DNA of 23,566 bases from an uncultured Acidobacteriota bacterium (GTDB lineage: Bacteria; Acidobacteriota; Blastocatellia; Pyrinomonadales; Pyrinomonadaceae), in contig CADEEU010000001.1 in NCBI GenBank assembly GCA_902826385.1, forward strand, positions 13,762-37,327. The letters are read 5' to 3'. The position numbers were made by a program, and so were the translations under genes. Of this stretch, positions 14,820-22,236 are shown piece after piece; position 1 is the first letter of the stretch; each line of letters starts with the position of its first letter. Under the pieces are notes generated by a model. It did no database searches. It saw only the letters and a list, made by a program, of their open reading frames with translations, and was not told where the DNA came from.

Positions 14820-15557
14820 TCACGGTTCTGACAGTCCGTCAAGATTCAGCCGCGTAAGACCGCCCGCGTCGGAGTAGGCCGTGCGGGTGTTTCGCTGATG
14901 TTCGCGAAACCGGTAGAAAAAGAAACCGGCGATCAGGCCCGAAACGACTGCCACGCCAAGCCCGCTGACGATCCAGATAACGGTTGAGATAAAAATATCG
15001 CGTGCCGTGGTGACGAAGTAGCGTTCCAGTTTTTTCAGCAGAAACGGGTCTTCGCCCAGCCACTGGACCGCCTTTTCGTATTTGACCTGATCGATAAGCG
15101 CCCCGGCCGCGGCCGGATCGGCTGCGTCGAACACGAACACGTTGTAGTTACCTACACGACGGTACACGGTGGACGGATCGGAAACGGCCGCTAATTGATT
15201 CAATACTCTCGAATCCGCGTCAACCGAGCCTTGCGGGTTTGTAAATTCGACAATCAAAAGCTTTCCGGAAGGGTAATTGGCCGTCACGGCCTCGGTGCCG
15301 GCAGTGAAATCTATTTGATCGAGCACCGCCTTATCCGGCAGGGCCTTTTTCAGATCGGCGGCATTATTTACAAAAACGGTGCTTGAGCGGACGTTCTCCC
15401 ACTCCGGCAGGTGTTTTATCAACACTGGAAGGCCATCGTCTTCTGAAATCTCAAGGCTTTTGAGCGGCGGGGCGGCGTTTGGCTGAGCAAAAATGGCGGT
15501 TGAAAGGCAAAGGAGAGCCAGGAAAAGCGTGAAAAATCGTACAGCTGGTCGGTTCAT
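14820..15557 (-). CDS. Signal-peptide protein with a C-terminal membrane anchor, unknown function
   Basis: The frame is open from 15620, but ATG 15557 is preferred because it places a normal signal peptide (MNRPAVRFFTLFLALLCLSTAIFAQ) at the N-terminus, giving 245 residues. An exported domain follows (about 26-180), with strands such as STVFVNNAADLKKALP, EAVTANYPSGKLLIVEFTNPQGS and YNVFVFDAADPAAA. A single membrane helix (about 190-215, ISTVIWIVSGLGVAVVSGLIAGFFFY) ends in a short basic cytosolic tail. The protein is therefore predicted to be anchored with its bulk outside the cytoplasm. The VTANYPSG-LLIVEF pattern recalls DUF6599-like proteins, but I am not sure. It is divergent from the sigma factor gene. 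Confidence 0.75.
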   Translation of the reverse strand: MNRPAVRFFTLFLALLCLSTAIFAQPNAAPPLKSLEISEDDGLPVLIKHLPEWENVRSSTVFVNNAADLKKALPDKAVLDQIDFTAGTEAVTANYPSGKLLIVEFTNPQGSVDADSRVLNQLAAVSDPSTVYRRVGNYNVFVFDAADPAAAGALIDQVKYEKAVQWLGEDPFLLKKLERYFVTTARDIFISTVIWIVSGLGVAVVSGLIAGFFFYRFREHQRNTRTAYSDAGGLTRLNLDGLSEP

Positions 15558-15857
15558 TTCAAATTCGGCCCGGTTTACCGGAATATCCTGGTGCCAAACA
15601 GGGAATCTTAATAATAGCACCTATGAGTAATCCGAGGACAATACCGAACCGTTTCAATACACACCAAATCGTATAGCGGATCAACGACGCCGTACGGGTT
15701 TGGGCTATGAATCTAGGCTATGATGTCTGCCGAATTACAAAGTATGCCCGTAAAAACGCAACAATTGACCTGTTATTTCGTTCAATAAATTGCCGTATTT
15801 TGCGGTTTGTAAGGTTTGGCACACCAGTTGAAAGGTTTACAAGCGGGGGAACAAGCG
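15558..15857. promoter_or_regulatory. Divergent intergenic region upstream of the sigma factor gene
   Basis: No gene is seen here. Candidate sites on the + strand are TTGACC at 15765-15770; an ECF-style pair AAC (15760-15762) and CGTT (15779-15782) with a 16-nt spacer; and TGGCACACCAGTTGAA at 15817-15832, which matches the sigma-54 -24/-12 consensus except that GC at -12 is GA. GGCTATGA is repeated at 15703-15710 and 15716-15723. GGGGGA at 15845-15850 is a good ribosome binding site for the ATG at 15858. Which promoter is used cannot be decided by eye. Confidence 0.4.
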
Positions 15858-16529
15858 ATGACAACAGAAACATTAGATTATCCGATTTTTCAAAGTGCTT
15901 CGTCGGTCAAGAACAAAGCGGCATTGGTCGCTTCGGCGAAAGTTGCTACGGATGTTACCAAGGTTAAGGACTTCGATCTGACTCAGGCCGCGGCCAAAGG
16001 GGACATGGCTGCTTTCGAGGAAATTTACCAGCGTCATCATAGACGCGTTTACTCGATCTGCCTTCGTATGCTGCAAAATGCTTTCGAGGCAGAGGATTTA
16101 ACCCAGGATGTCTTTATCCAGCTTTACCGTAAGGTTGGAAGCTTTCGCGGCGACTCGGCCTTTACGACATGGCTGCACCGTCTGACGGTCAACCAGGTGC
16201 TGATGCATTTCCGCAAGCGGAACGTGAAGTTCGAGAAAACGACCGAGGAGGGCGAAACTCCGGATCAGATTGTAGCCGGAACGTCCAATCCCGACAAGAT
16301 GCCGATTGTCGACAAGATCGCCCTCGAGAATGCGATCGACCAACTGCCGGACGGCTATAAGAATGTCTTCGTCCTGCACGATGTCGAAGGTTTCGAACAC
16401 GAAGAGGTCGCCCGCATCCTGGGTTGCTCGGTCGGCACGTCCAAATCGCAACTTCACAAAGCCAGACTGAAACTGAGGAAGCTATTGAAGAAAAAAGCCA
16501 ATCCGCGCCTTATTGGATTGAGTGCTTAA
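15858..16529 (+). CDS. RNA polymerase sigma-70 family (ECF-type) sigma factor
   Basis: ATG 15858 is chosen over the longer frame (from 15816) because GGGGGA lies 7 bases before it, giving 223 residues. Region 2 spans about 52-120: AAFEEIYQRHHRRVYSICLRM, AEDLTQDVFIQLY and FTTWLHRLTVNQVLMHFRKR. Region 4 spans about 157-208: LPDGYKNVFVLHDVEGFEHEEVARILGCSVGTSKSQLHKAR. Regions 1 and 3 are missing, as in ECF sigma factors. A non-conserved head of about 45 residues precedes region 2. No anti-sigma gene follows. Instead the neighbour across the terminator is a convergent zinc-ribbon pseudokinase, so control of this factor is not evident from the context. Confidence 0.92.
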   Translation: MTTETLDYPIFQSASSVKNKAALVASAKVATDVTKVKDFDLTQAAAKGDMAAFEEIYQRHHRRVYSICLRMLQNAFEAEDLTQDVFIQLYRKVGSFRGDSAFTTWLHRLTVNQVLMHFRKRNVKFEKTTEEGETPDQIVAGTSNPDKMPIVDKIALENAIDQLPDGYKNVFVLHDVEGFEHEEVARILGCSVGTSKSQLHKARLKLRKLLKKKANPRLIGLSA

Positions 16530-16546
16530 ATAAAACGAAAGATGAT

Positions 16547-16586
16547 AAAGGCCGCGGCTCTTAAATGAGCGGCGGCCTTTCTTTTG
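16547..16586 (+). terminator. Terminator between the convergent sigma factor and pseudokinase genes
   Basis: Arms 16547-16560 (AAAGGCCGCGGCTC) and 16567-16580 (GAGCGGCGGCCTTT) pair at 13 of 14 positions around a TTAAAT loop and are followed by CTTTTG. It lies 18 bp after the sigma factor stop and 31 bp before the end of the convergent gene, so it may serve both. Confidence 0.85.
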
Positions 16587-16610
16587 TGACTTTGCAACAG
16601 ACGTTTTCTG

Positions 16611-19556
16611 CTAGCGTGCTGGAGTTTTTATCACGCGTGGACGCGTAGGCTCATTACCGGAGGATTGCCGTTCCCTATTGCGAGTTTCGGTCGACGCAGT
16701 TGAATCGGTGTTTTGAGTGCTTTTTGCTCCAACTAAGGTCCGGGCCGTATCTGTGTCAGGCCGCGACTTTTTCGGCGTCCGGACGCCTTTTTTTCTACTC
16801 GACGAAACCGTTTTTTTAGACTCGACCAGTGACGGTTTTGTGATTGCCGCCTCCGGAGATCCCGGACCGCTGGCCTGAAGATATTTTGTTACAAGGTCAC
16901 CGCCGAACATAAATGCTCCGGCAACCAGTGTGATCCCTACGATCCCCGAAAGCGCTACACGGCTAGCCGAAAAGCGGGCCGACGGCTTGCCGTAGTAAGC
17001 TGAAAACATTACATCTTTCGCGTCCGGATTGGACGCTTTTCTCCGACGCGGATTTTCAAGGAGGGTCGGGAAAAATTCCGTGTCAGCCGGCTTGCGATAA
17101 GAAAATCTTCTTGCGGGAAAACTGCCTTGCACGGCCTTAGATCCTTCAAGATCCACCGTAAAACGGCTCAAGGGTGGACGAACGAGGGTAATTTCTTCAG
17201 CGTCTGTCTGAACCGTTGTAACTTGCGGTATTTGCTGCCTCAGCAAAACAGCCGGTGACTCGTTTTTCATCGGACCAGACTCAAATAGCCGTCCCCATTC
17301 AAACATCTCCGCCTCGGCTGGAGCCTGAACCGGTTGATCCCGACGCTCGGTTTGAACGAACTGATTCTGAGTGAGCTTATCTTTTGACAGAAATTCCTGG
17401 ATACCTGCAGCGGACGGCACATCGAAATCAGATCGCTCCAATTCGATGAAGGTCGGCTTGCGGAAGCCAGTTATGGCAACGTGGTCCGGCTCCGTCTTAA
17501 CAGCAGACATCTCGCAAACCGCATCGACCTCTAACGCTTGAGGCTCTGTTTGAGAAAACGAAAAAGGAATAATGTGCTCTGCCGGTAAAGCTTCCATTAC
17601 GGCCGCGGCCTGTTCGGGCTCCGGCTCCGACTCACATGCCGGCAACTCGTGAGCTGATAACTCTTGCGGCTCCGCATGAATGAGCGGAATTTGAACAATT
17701 TGCTCCGTCGGTAGAACTTCCTTTACGGCCGCAGCCAGTTCCGGCTCCATTTCAATTGCGGGCTCACTGGCGGGGTCGGCTGCTAACTCTTGCGATTTTA
17801 CCGGGATGAGCGGAATTGGAATAACTAGTTGCGTCGGTAGAACTTCCGCAACGGAAGGGATATTGTCCTCGGATTGATTCCTTTCGATGAGAGTCGGTTC
17901 GCGGAGGTCCCTGAGTAAAGCCTGTTCCGGTTCCGTTTCGACTGCTGATTCATGGCCAAGTGCTAAGTCTTGCGCCTCCGCCAGAATGAGTGGCGATGGC
18001 ACAATTTGCTCCTTCGACAAAACTTCCATTACGTCCGCAACCGATGGAATGTCGTCCTCGGGTTGGTTCCATTCGACTGGCGTGGGCTTCCGGACGCTGA
18101 TCGCAGCAATCGGTTCCGGCGGTATCTCGGTAAAAGCCTTAACGTCCTGGATCTCGGCTGGCGGACGCTCAGTCGCCTCTCCGTGCGGCTTCGAATGCAG
18201 TCTTTTCCGATGAAGCTTTAATCGCGAGATTTGACGCTGCAGCCAGTGTCCTTTCTCAGCGGGTTTTGATTCTTCAAGGTCAAAATCGGCGGCCTGAGGT
18301 TTCGCCAACCAGGTATTCTCAAATTCCGGCAGTGGCTCTGTCGAAATTTCAGGCTTGATGACCGATTCGCTTTCGTCTTTAGAAACAACGGGCGACTCGA
18401 AGGTTTCGACGACCAACGGCTCAGGTGCTTCAGTTCTTTCCTGAGTTTTGGCAGCAAGCGGTCTCGTTTCGATTATTTTCTCGGACTCGACGACCGGTGT
18501 AACTTCAGAGATAGGTTGGGAAACATATGAAACGGCAGTGGCAGTGGCAGTGGCAGTGGCAGCATATGTGAGTTGAGCTGATCTGACCGGAGCGACTGGA
18601 ACCGCACCCGCGGGCGGTGGGGTTGAAACGTGCGTTGCCAGCTGCTCCATATGTCGGATTTGGCGGGCAAAAGTGTTTGCCGAAGGCTGCCGCATTTGCG
18701 GTTTTTTCTGGAGCGACTCCGCCAGCGTGTGAGTCAGCAGCATGCGTAAGTCGAAATTTGCGATCTTAATCTCCGGTGGCTGTTGGTTTCGGTGTTTTTC
18801 GATCAAACCGGTCGCTTTCACCGCGTCAAACGGCGGAGCGCCGGCAAGCATTTCGTACAACACGATGCCCAGGCTATACACGTCGGTTTGGACGCTTGCG
18901 CCGTCGCCCGAGCATTGTTCGGGAGCAAAGTAACGAATCGAATCCAAAGCCGAGTCGATCAAAAATTTGTTTGAGATTATCGCCCGCTCGACCACGCCGC
19001 CGTAATCGAGATTTCGAATTCGCACGAGCAGTTCGTTTTCGTGGTCGGTCGTTAAAATGATGTTCTCTGGATTAAACGCGCGGTGTAGCAGGCCTTTAAG
19101 ATGGATGGCGTGCAGGGCCTCGGCCATCTGGCGTGCAATCTGGATTGTGGTAAGCAGCGTCGGGGCGCCGTCCGAATCCAAAACCTCACGAAGGGTTTGC
19201 CCGTCAGGTGCCTCGGCCACAACGAATACTTTACCGCTTTCCAACGAACCGAATTCGTACACGTCGGCCAGATTCGGATGAAAAAAGGCGGCGGCTATCT
19301 TAGCTTCGTCCAGAAACCGGCGGCTGTTTACTTCATCCGCGGAAAGAATCTTGATTAGACACGATTGGTCGCATTCGACTTGGCGAGCCCTGAACAGCCG
19401 GCCTTTTACGCCGGACTCAAGCAATGAATCCAGTCGATAGCCGGCGATCATTTCCGGGCTGCCGTCCTGTGTTTCGGAGAGTGGCGCATAACATTCCTCA
19501 CCACAGGAAACGGCCGAATCATCGTAACATCTTCGGCAAACGGAACAGACTTTCAT
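16611..19556 (-). CDS. Membrane-anchored zinc-ribbon pseudokinase with repeat-rich linker
   Basis: ATG 19556 is chosen over a longer frame from 19592 because AAGGAGG (19571-19565) lies 8 bases before it; this gives 981 residues. A zinc-ribbon-like head (Cys4, Cys7, Cys10, Cys18, Cys22) leads to a Ser/Thr kinase fold (about 38-300). The VAIK-type Lys69, DFG-like D184-Y-G, the APE motif (211-213) and DVYSLGIVLYEML are present. However, the catalytic loop reads HRAFNPEN, so the essential HRD aspartate is Ala160, and the glycine loop is degenerate. Activity is therefore unlikely, while nucleotide binding is possible. An acidic, Pro/Glu-rich linker (about 310-860) contains degenerate repeats (about 489-753). 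One membrane helix (about 868-889) and a basic Ser/Thr-rich tail follow. It is probably a signalling scaffold. Confidence 0.85.
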   Translation of the reverse strand: MKVCSVCRRCYDDSAVSCGEECYAPLSETQDGSPEMIAGYRLDSLLESGVKGRLFRARQVECDQSCLIKILSADEVNSRRFLDEAKIAAAFFHPNLADVYEFGSLESGKVFVVAEAPDGQTLREVLDSDGAPTLLTTIQIARQMAEALHAIHLKGLLHRAFNPENIILTTDHENELLVRIRNLDYGGVVERAIISNKFLIDSALDSIRYFAPEQCSGDGASVQTDVYSLGIVLYEMLAGAPPFDAVKATGLIEKHRNQQPPEIKIANFDLRMLLTHTLAESLQKKPQMRQPSANTFARQIRHMEQLATHVSTPPPAGAVPVAPVRSAQLTYAATATATATAVSYVSQPISEVTPVVESEKIIETRPLAAKTQERTEAPEPLVVETFESPVVSKDESESVIKPEISTEPLPEFENTWLAKPQAADFDLEESKPAEKGHWLQRQISRLKLHRKRLHSKPHGEATERPPAEIQDVKAFTEIPPEPIAAISVRKPTPVEWNQPEDDIPSVADVMEVLSKEQIVPSPLILAEAQDLALGHESAVETEPEQALLRDLREPTLIERNQSEDNIPSVAEVLPTQLVIPIPLIPVKSQELAADPASEPAIEMEPELAAAVKEVLPTEQIVQIPLIHAEPQELSAHELPACESEPEPEQAAAVMEALPAEHIIPFSFSQTEPQALEVDAVCEMSAVKTEPDHVAITGFRKPTFIELERSDFDVPSAAGIQEFLSKDKLTQNQFVQTERRDQPVQAPAEAEMFEWGRLFESGPMKNESPAVLLRQQIPQVTTVQTDAEEITLVRPPLSRFTVDLEGSKAVQGSFPARRFSYRKPADTEFFPTLLENPRRRKASNPDAKDVMFSAYYGKPSARFSASRVALSGIVGITLVAGAFMFGGDLVTKYLQASGPGSPEAAITKPSLVESKKTVSSSRKKGVRTPKKSRPDTDTARTLVGAKSTQNTDSTASTETRNRERQSSGNEPTRPRVIKTPAR
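17338..18092 (-). repeat. Degenerate tandem repeats inside the pseudokinase linker
   Basis: About five units of 42-63 codons occur. They share the order RKPTxIExNQ, EDDIPSVA, EVLPTEQIV, PLIxAEPQEL and ExEPEQAAAV; the third and fourth units lack the first part. Similarity is visible in the DNA as well, for example in recurring words around TCGGTAGAACTTCC at about 17710 and 17836, so the duplications are not very old. Confidence 0.7.
18534..18563. repeat. GGCAGT hexamer microsatellite in the pseudokinase gene
   Basis: Four perfect GGCAGT units (18534-18557) and one GGCAGC (18558-18563) encode a Thr-Ala run in the linker on the - strand. The array is bounded by CATATG on both sides (18524-18529 and 18563-18568). 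A gain or loss of units keeps the frame, so only the linker length would vary. Confidence 0.8.
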
Positions 19557-19876
19557 GGCTTGGACCTCCTTGATTTTGCGGCGTGTCGTCAAAAGACACG
19601 AATCCCATCTTTACCGGAAAGAGTAATGTTTACTTACACAGTGCTAAAACCGCGTTAAAAAATACAAGAAAAGGCTGTTTTCGGCTTGAAAAAGTCGGAG
19701 AGAGATTGGCTATGGCTCTATCAAGTGATAATCGTGGTTATACTACTTTCTAACGTTTCAGGTCAAGATTTTTTTGTCTCGGCCACCTTGAAACGATACT
19801 TGAAATGGAACGAAGGGTGGATTGACTTCCAGCCTCGACGGACTGGATGAGCCGCTGGAGACAATGAAGGAATAAG
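19557..19876. promoter_or_regulatory. Divergent spacer between the pseudokinase and DUF1801 genes
   Basis: No gene is seen in this stretch. It holds the strong AAGGAGG ribosome binding site of the pseudokinase (19565-19571) and, just upstream of that, a small hairpin CGTGTC (19582-19587)/GACACG (19595-19600) that would lie in the leader RNA. On the + strand, AAGGAAT at about 19869 serves the DUF1801 gene. AT-rich blocks around 19620-19760 presumably contain both promoters, but no element stands out. Confidence 0.4.
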
Positions 19877-20242
19877 ATGGCGAAAACAGATTACAAAACG
19901 ATAAACGAATATCACGAGGCTTTTCCGGCGGAAATTCGGGAAAGGCTGCAGACAATTCGGGAAGCGGTCCACAAGGCCGCCCCCAAAGCTGAAGAAACGA
20001 TCAGTTATCAAATTCCCTGCTTTAAGTATAAGGGCTATTTGATCTATTACTCGGCGCACGCGAAGCACATTTCGCTCTCAAGCCCCTGGAGTGAGGCACT
20101 GCTCGCAAAATTTGAGAAGGAACTGAAGAAGCTTAAGGTGACGAAATCCGCAATTCAGCTGCCCAACAACGAACCGTTGCCGTTGAACCTGGTAGAACGA
20201 ATTGTGAAGTTTAGAAAAAAAGAAAACGAGGACGCTAAGTGA
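19877..20242 (+). CDS. DUF1801 (YdhG-like) protein
   Basis: The 121-residue cytoplasmic protein has the DUF1801/COG5646 pattern: a TINEYHEAFPAEIRERLQTIREAVHKAAPKAEETISYQIPCFKYKG start (8-53), followed by the YLIYYSAHAKHISLS strand pair and a C-terminal KSAIQLPNNEPLPLNLVERIVKFRK segment (about 92-116). The PKAEETISY(Q/G)(I/M)P(C/A)F motif is characteristic. Family function is not established; some members are annotated as iron-chaperone-like or DNA-associated. AAGGAAT precedes the ATG. The gene stands alone and converges on the oxidoreductase gene with a 38-bp gap. Confidence 0.85.
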   Translation: MAKTDYKTINEYHEAFPAEIRERLQTIREAVHKAAPKAEETISYQIPCFKYKGYLIYYSAHAKHISLSSPWSEALLAKFEKELKKLKVTKSAIQLPNNEPLPLNLVERIVKFRKKENEDAK

Positions 20243-20280
20243 CAGTAGTGCATTTGGGCACAACTCGCTTGCGTTGGGCG

Positions 20281-21432
20281 TTAGTCTTCAAAAGTCCTTA
20301 TATCAATCGACCTGCGGGACAGTTCGGCCACGAACTTTTCGGGGTCGATTGCCTTTTCCTGCGGCGTCGCGCCGCGCATCAGGATGTCTCCCTTGGCCAT
20401 CATCTGGGCAATGATCGAAGCTGGAAATGCCGTCGTGCGCATCATTGCCGAGAGGCCTGTTTTTTCGTCTTGCTTGTCGACGATGTCGTAACGCAAGCGG
20501 TTCACTCCCTCACGGTCGTGTTTCTGCCCGACGAACTCTAACCGCACGAGCACGTAATCCGGGCCGTCGGCAGGCAGGTGCTGTTGCAAAAGCTCGCCAA
20601 ACACTTTTCGGGGTTTAACCTTAACGAAATCGGCGACCATCTCTTCGCTCGAACAAAGTCCGAGATCAATCATCGTCTTGAATTTTTCGCAGTGGCCGGC
20701 GTAGCGAATTGTCTTGTAATCGAGCTGTTTTACCTTGCCCAGGAACGTGTCCGGCAGGGTCGATGTGCCGCCGCTGGTTTGAAAAGCTTCCAGTGGTGGA
20801 AAGCCTTCAAATGCAAGGCTTTCAAGCTCGGTCATAGATTCAACCGTCTTTATCTGCCCGTCGCGGATCACGCGGGCTATCTCTATGTATTCGTTTATCA
20901 GGCCTTCGACGGAGAATACGAGCTGATATTCGAGCGGGGGCTGTGGGTTTTGCGGCAGACCTCCGACGCGGATGTGGATCTCATCCAATTGGTCGAATTG
21001 TGCCGCACCGTGCATCGCCAAAATCGAGACCATGCCCGGCGCCAATCCGCAATCTGGAATAATGCTGATGCCGGCCGCCTTTGCCTCATCGTCAAGTGCC
21101 AACTGCTCGTCGACGACATAGTTATTCCCGCCCAGATCGCAGAACGAAGCCTTCGACTCTATCGCCGCCCGCGAAAGCGATTCGTTATACCAATAGTTGA
21201 CGCACGAAATGACGGCGTCATGGCCGTTCATAAGTGCGACGACATCGGAATAATTCGACGCGTCGACGTGATGCGCGTCGATCCGCGAAGTGCCGACTTT
21301 CTCCGCAACTTCCTCGGCCTTTTTCAGGTCGAAGTCGGCGACAGTAACGGCGTCAACGTCGGTCGAGTTGTGAACGAGATCAAAGGCGGCACCGTGACCC
21401 ATACGGCCGGCCCCCAGAACCAGGATCTTCAT
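20281..21432 (-). CDS. Saccharopine dehydrogenase-like NAD(P)-dependent oxidoreductase
   Basis: The 383-residue protein begins with a Rossmann fold: MKILVLGAGRMGHGAAFDL (GxGxMG at 7-12), an acidic residue after strand 2 (VTVADFD), and a third strand DAVISCVNYW. The saccharopine dehydrogenase signature continues with SFCDLGGNNYVVDEQ and IIPDCGLAPGMVSILA, the catalytic-domain segment of this superfamily (Sacchrp_dh_NADP and C-terminal domain). Possible roles are a lysine 6-dehydrogenase or carboxynorspermidine-type dehydrogenase; the substrate cannot be decided. The leader before the ATG has no ribosome binding site and is made of heptamer repeats. It lies 64 bp downstream of the PilZ gene on the same strand. 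Confidence 0.88.
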   Translation of the reverse strand: MKILVLGAGRMGHGAAFDLVHNSTDVDAVTVADFDLKKAEEVAEKVGTSRIDAHHVDASNYSDVVALMNGHDAVISCVNYWYNESLSRAAIESKASFCDLGGNNYVVDEQLALDDEAKAAGISIIPDCGLAPGMVSILAMHGAAQFDQLDEIHIRVGGLPQNPQPPLEYQLVFSVEGLINEYIEIARVIRDGQIKTVESMTELESLAFEGFPPLEAFQTSGGTSTLPDTFLGKVKQLDYKTIRYAGHCEKFKTMIDLGLCSSEEMVADFVKVKPRKVFGELLQQHLPADGPDYVLVRLEFVGQKHDREGVNRLRYDIVDKQDEKTGLSAMMRTTAFPASIIAQMMAKGDILMRGATPQEKAIDPEKFVAELSRRSIDIRTFED

Positions 21433-21433
21433 A

Positions 21434-21489
21434 TAGTTGGTTAGCAGTTAGCAGCGAGTTGGATCTGCCATCTGCGGTTGCTGGTGCCG
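21434..21489. repeat. Heptamer repeat tract upstream of the oxidoreductase gene
   Basis: The tract reads in period seven: TAGTTGG, TTAGCAG, TTAGCAG, CGAGTTG, GATCTGC, CATCTGC, GGTTGCT, GGTGCCG. The TTAGCAG pair is perfect and adjacent. On the - strand it yields AACTGCT and CCAACTA words like those at 756-842. It fills nearly all of the 64-bp gap between the PilZ gene stop and the oxidoreductase start. Confidence 0.7.
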
Positions 21490-21496
21490 ACTGAAA

Positions 21497-21865
21497 CTAC
21501 CAATCGTCGGATTCCTCAGGCTTTTCGGCGGCGATCGTTTCGCCTGCAAATTCCCACACTTTTTTCTTCCACGCCCGCATACCGTCCAGAAGATTTAAGG
21601 CCACCTGCGGGTGTGCCGCGTTTCGTTCGAGGCGGATAACCTGCGCCTGCACGCTTATCTCGTCATCGGCGTTCTCCGTAACGGTTAGCTCGACCTTCGA
21701 ACCGACTGTGGGCAACTTGCGAGGCAGATAGACGAGCGCTCCTTGTATGCCGATGTTTTCGGTCAGGCCTTCTTCCATAATGGTCGTTCCGCCCTCATCC
21801 TTCCATTTGACGCGGATCGGGAATGAGACCGGGTATCTGGCGCCTTGACGGCGTTCCTGCGACAT
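21497..21865 (-). CDS. PilZ-domain protein
   Basis: The 122-residue protein is a single PilZ domain: an N-terminal arginine motif (RRQGARYPVSFPIRV, residues 5-19), then ENIGIQGALVYLP (about 36-48), in the place of the D/NxSxxG motif, and strands KVELTV, ISVQAQVIRLE and QVALNLL. PilZ domains bind cyclic di-GMP through these two motifs. Here the usual serine is Gly, so binding may be weakened or lost. GAGGA lies about 10 bases before the ATG. It is upstream of the oxidoreductase gene on the same strand, with the repeat tract in between. The target process is unknown. Confidence 0.85.
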   Translation of the reverse strand: MSQERRQGARYPVSFPIRVKWKDEGGTTIMEEGLTENIGIQGALVYLPRKLPTVGSKVELTVTENADDEISVQAQVIRLERNAAHPQVALNLLDGMRAWKKKVWEFAGETIAAEKPEESDDW

Positions 21866-22032
21866 AAGATTGTCCTCGGTTAAGATCGGCGACGGAAAAC
21901 ATCCCGATATTGTCCGAAATATACCGACAAAGACCGAATTAGTCCAACCAAAAGAAAGAAAAATTAACGTCCCTAAGCGCCTGAAAACACAGCAATTGCA
22001 TATGAAATAAGGGTTTCTGGGTTTTTGACTGA

Positions 22033-22062
22033 TTGGACACTTCTGGTCATTAGCGCTATCTT
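22033..22062 (+). promoter_or_regulatory. Putative promoter of the structured leader and 3D-domain gene
   Basis: TTGGAC (22033-22038) and TATCTT (22057-22062) are separated by 18 bp. The expected start at about 22069 coincides with the first base pairs of the folded leader (GGTTCC from 22070). TTGACT at 22025-22030 is an alternative -35 but lacks a good partner. The rest of the gap from 21866 shows no gene. Confidence 0.5.
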
Positions 22063-22068
22063 ACTAAT

Positions 22069-22192
22069 AGGTTCCGCTCACCGGGAGCGAGAAACAGGTG
22101 GAATCAGCCGCCGCAACAGTCTTCAAAAATTATGCTTTAGAGTAAGCAAAGACAAGTGGTTGGAAGACGCGAAAGCCTTCACCACTATTTTT
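22069..22192 (+). ncRNA. Candidate structured leader RNA (riboswitch or attenuator) of unknown class
   Basis: By eye the RNA can fold as follows. GGTTCC (22070-22075) pairs with GGAATC (22100-22105) and encloses GCTC (22076-22079)/GAGC (22085-22088). GTCTT (22119-22123) pairs with AAGAC (22149-22153) and encloses TGCTT (22133-22137)/AAGCA (22144-22148). A terminator-like hairpin follows at 22155-22186. GTCTTC (22119-22124) can instead pair with GAAGAC (22163-22168) inside the terminator, which is the layout of a switch. The segment 22097-22119 (GGTGGAATC...GCCGCAACAG) faintly recalls a cobalamin riboswitch core, but the 3' consensus is absent. The downstream gene encodes a secreted 3D-domain protein. 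A small standalone RNA is the alternative. Confidence 0.5.
22155..22192 (+). terminator. Terminator-like hairpin in the leader of the 3D-domain gene
   Basis: AGTGGT (22155-22160) pairs with ACCACT (22181-22186), GAAG (22163-22166) with CTTC (22177-22180), and the tip GC-GAAA-GC (22169-22176) is a GNRA tetraloop. The hairpin is followed by ATTTTTG. It stands 44 bp before the start codon, so it would stop transcription before the gene unless prevented. Confidence 0.6.
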
Positions 22193-22236
22193 GCGCTCAT
22201 TTGATTTTGAAGGCGGAAAACTTAGGAGCATGAATA

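Noticed and set aside
15816..15857. The longer N-terminus for the sigma factor
   Set aside because: The ATG at 15858 has GGGGGA at ideal spacing, whereas the upstream start lies within the putative promoter segment.
22069..22192. Assignment of the leader to the ydaO (c-di-AMP) or cobalamin riboswitch
   Set aside because: The ydaO GGGGGA-type core and the cobalamin 3' consensus are missing; only short stretches look alike, so I left the class open.
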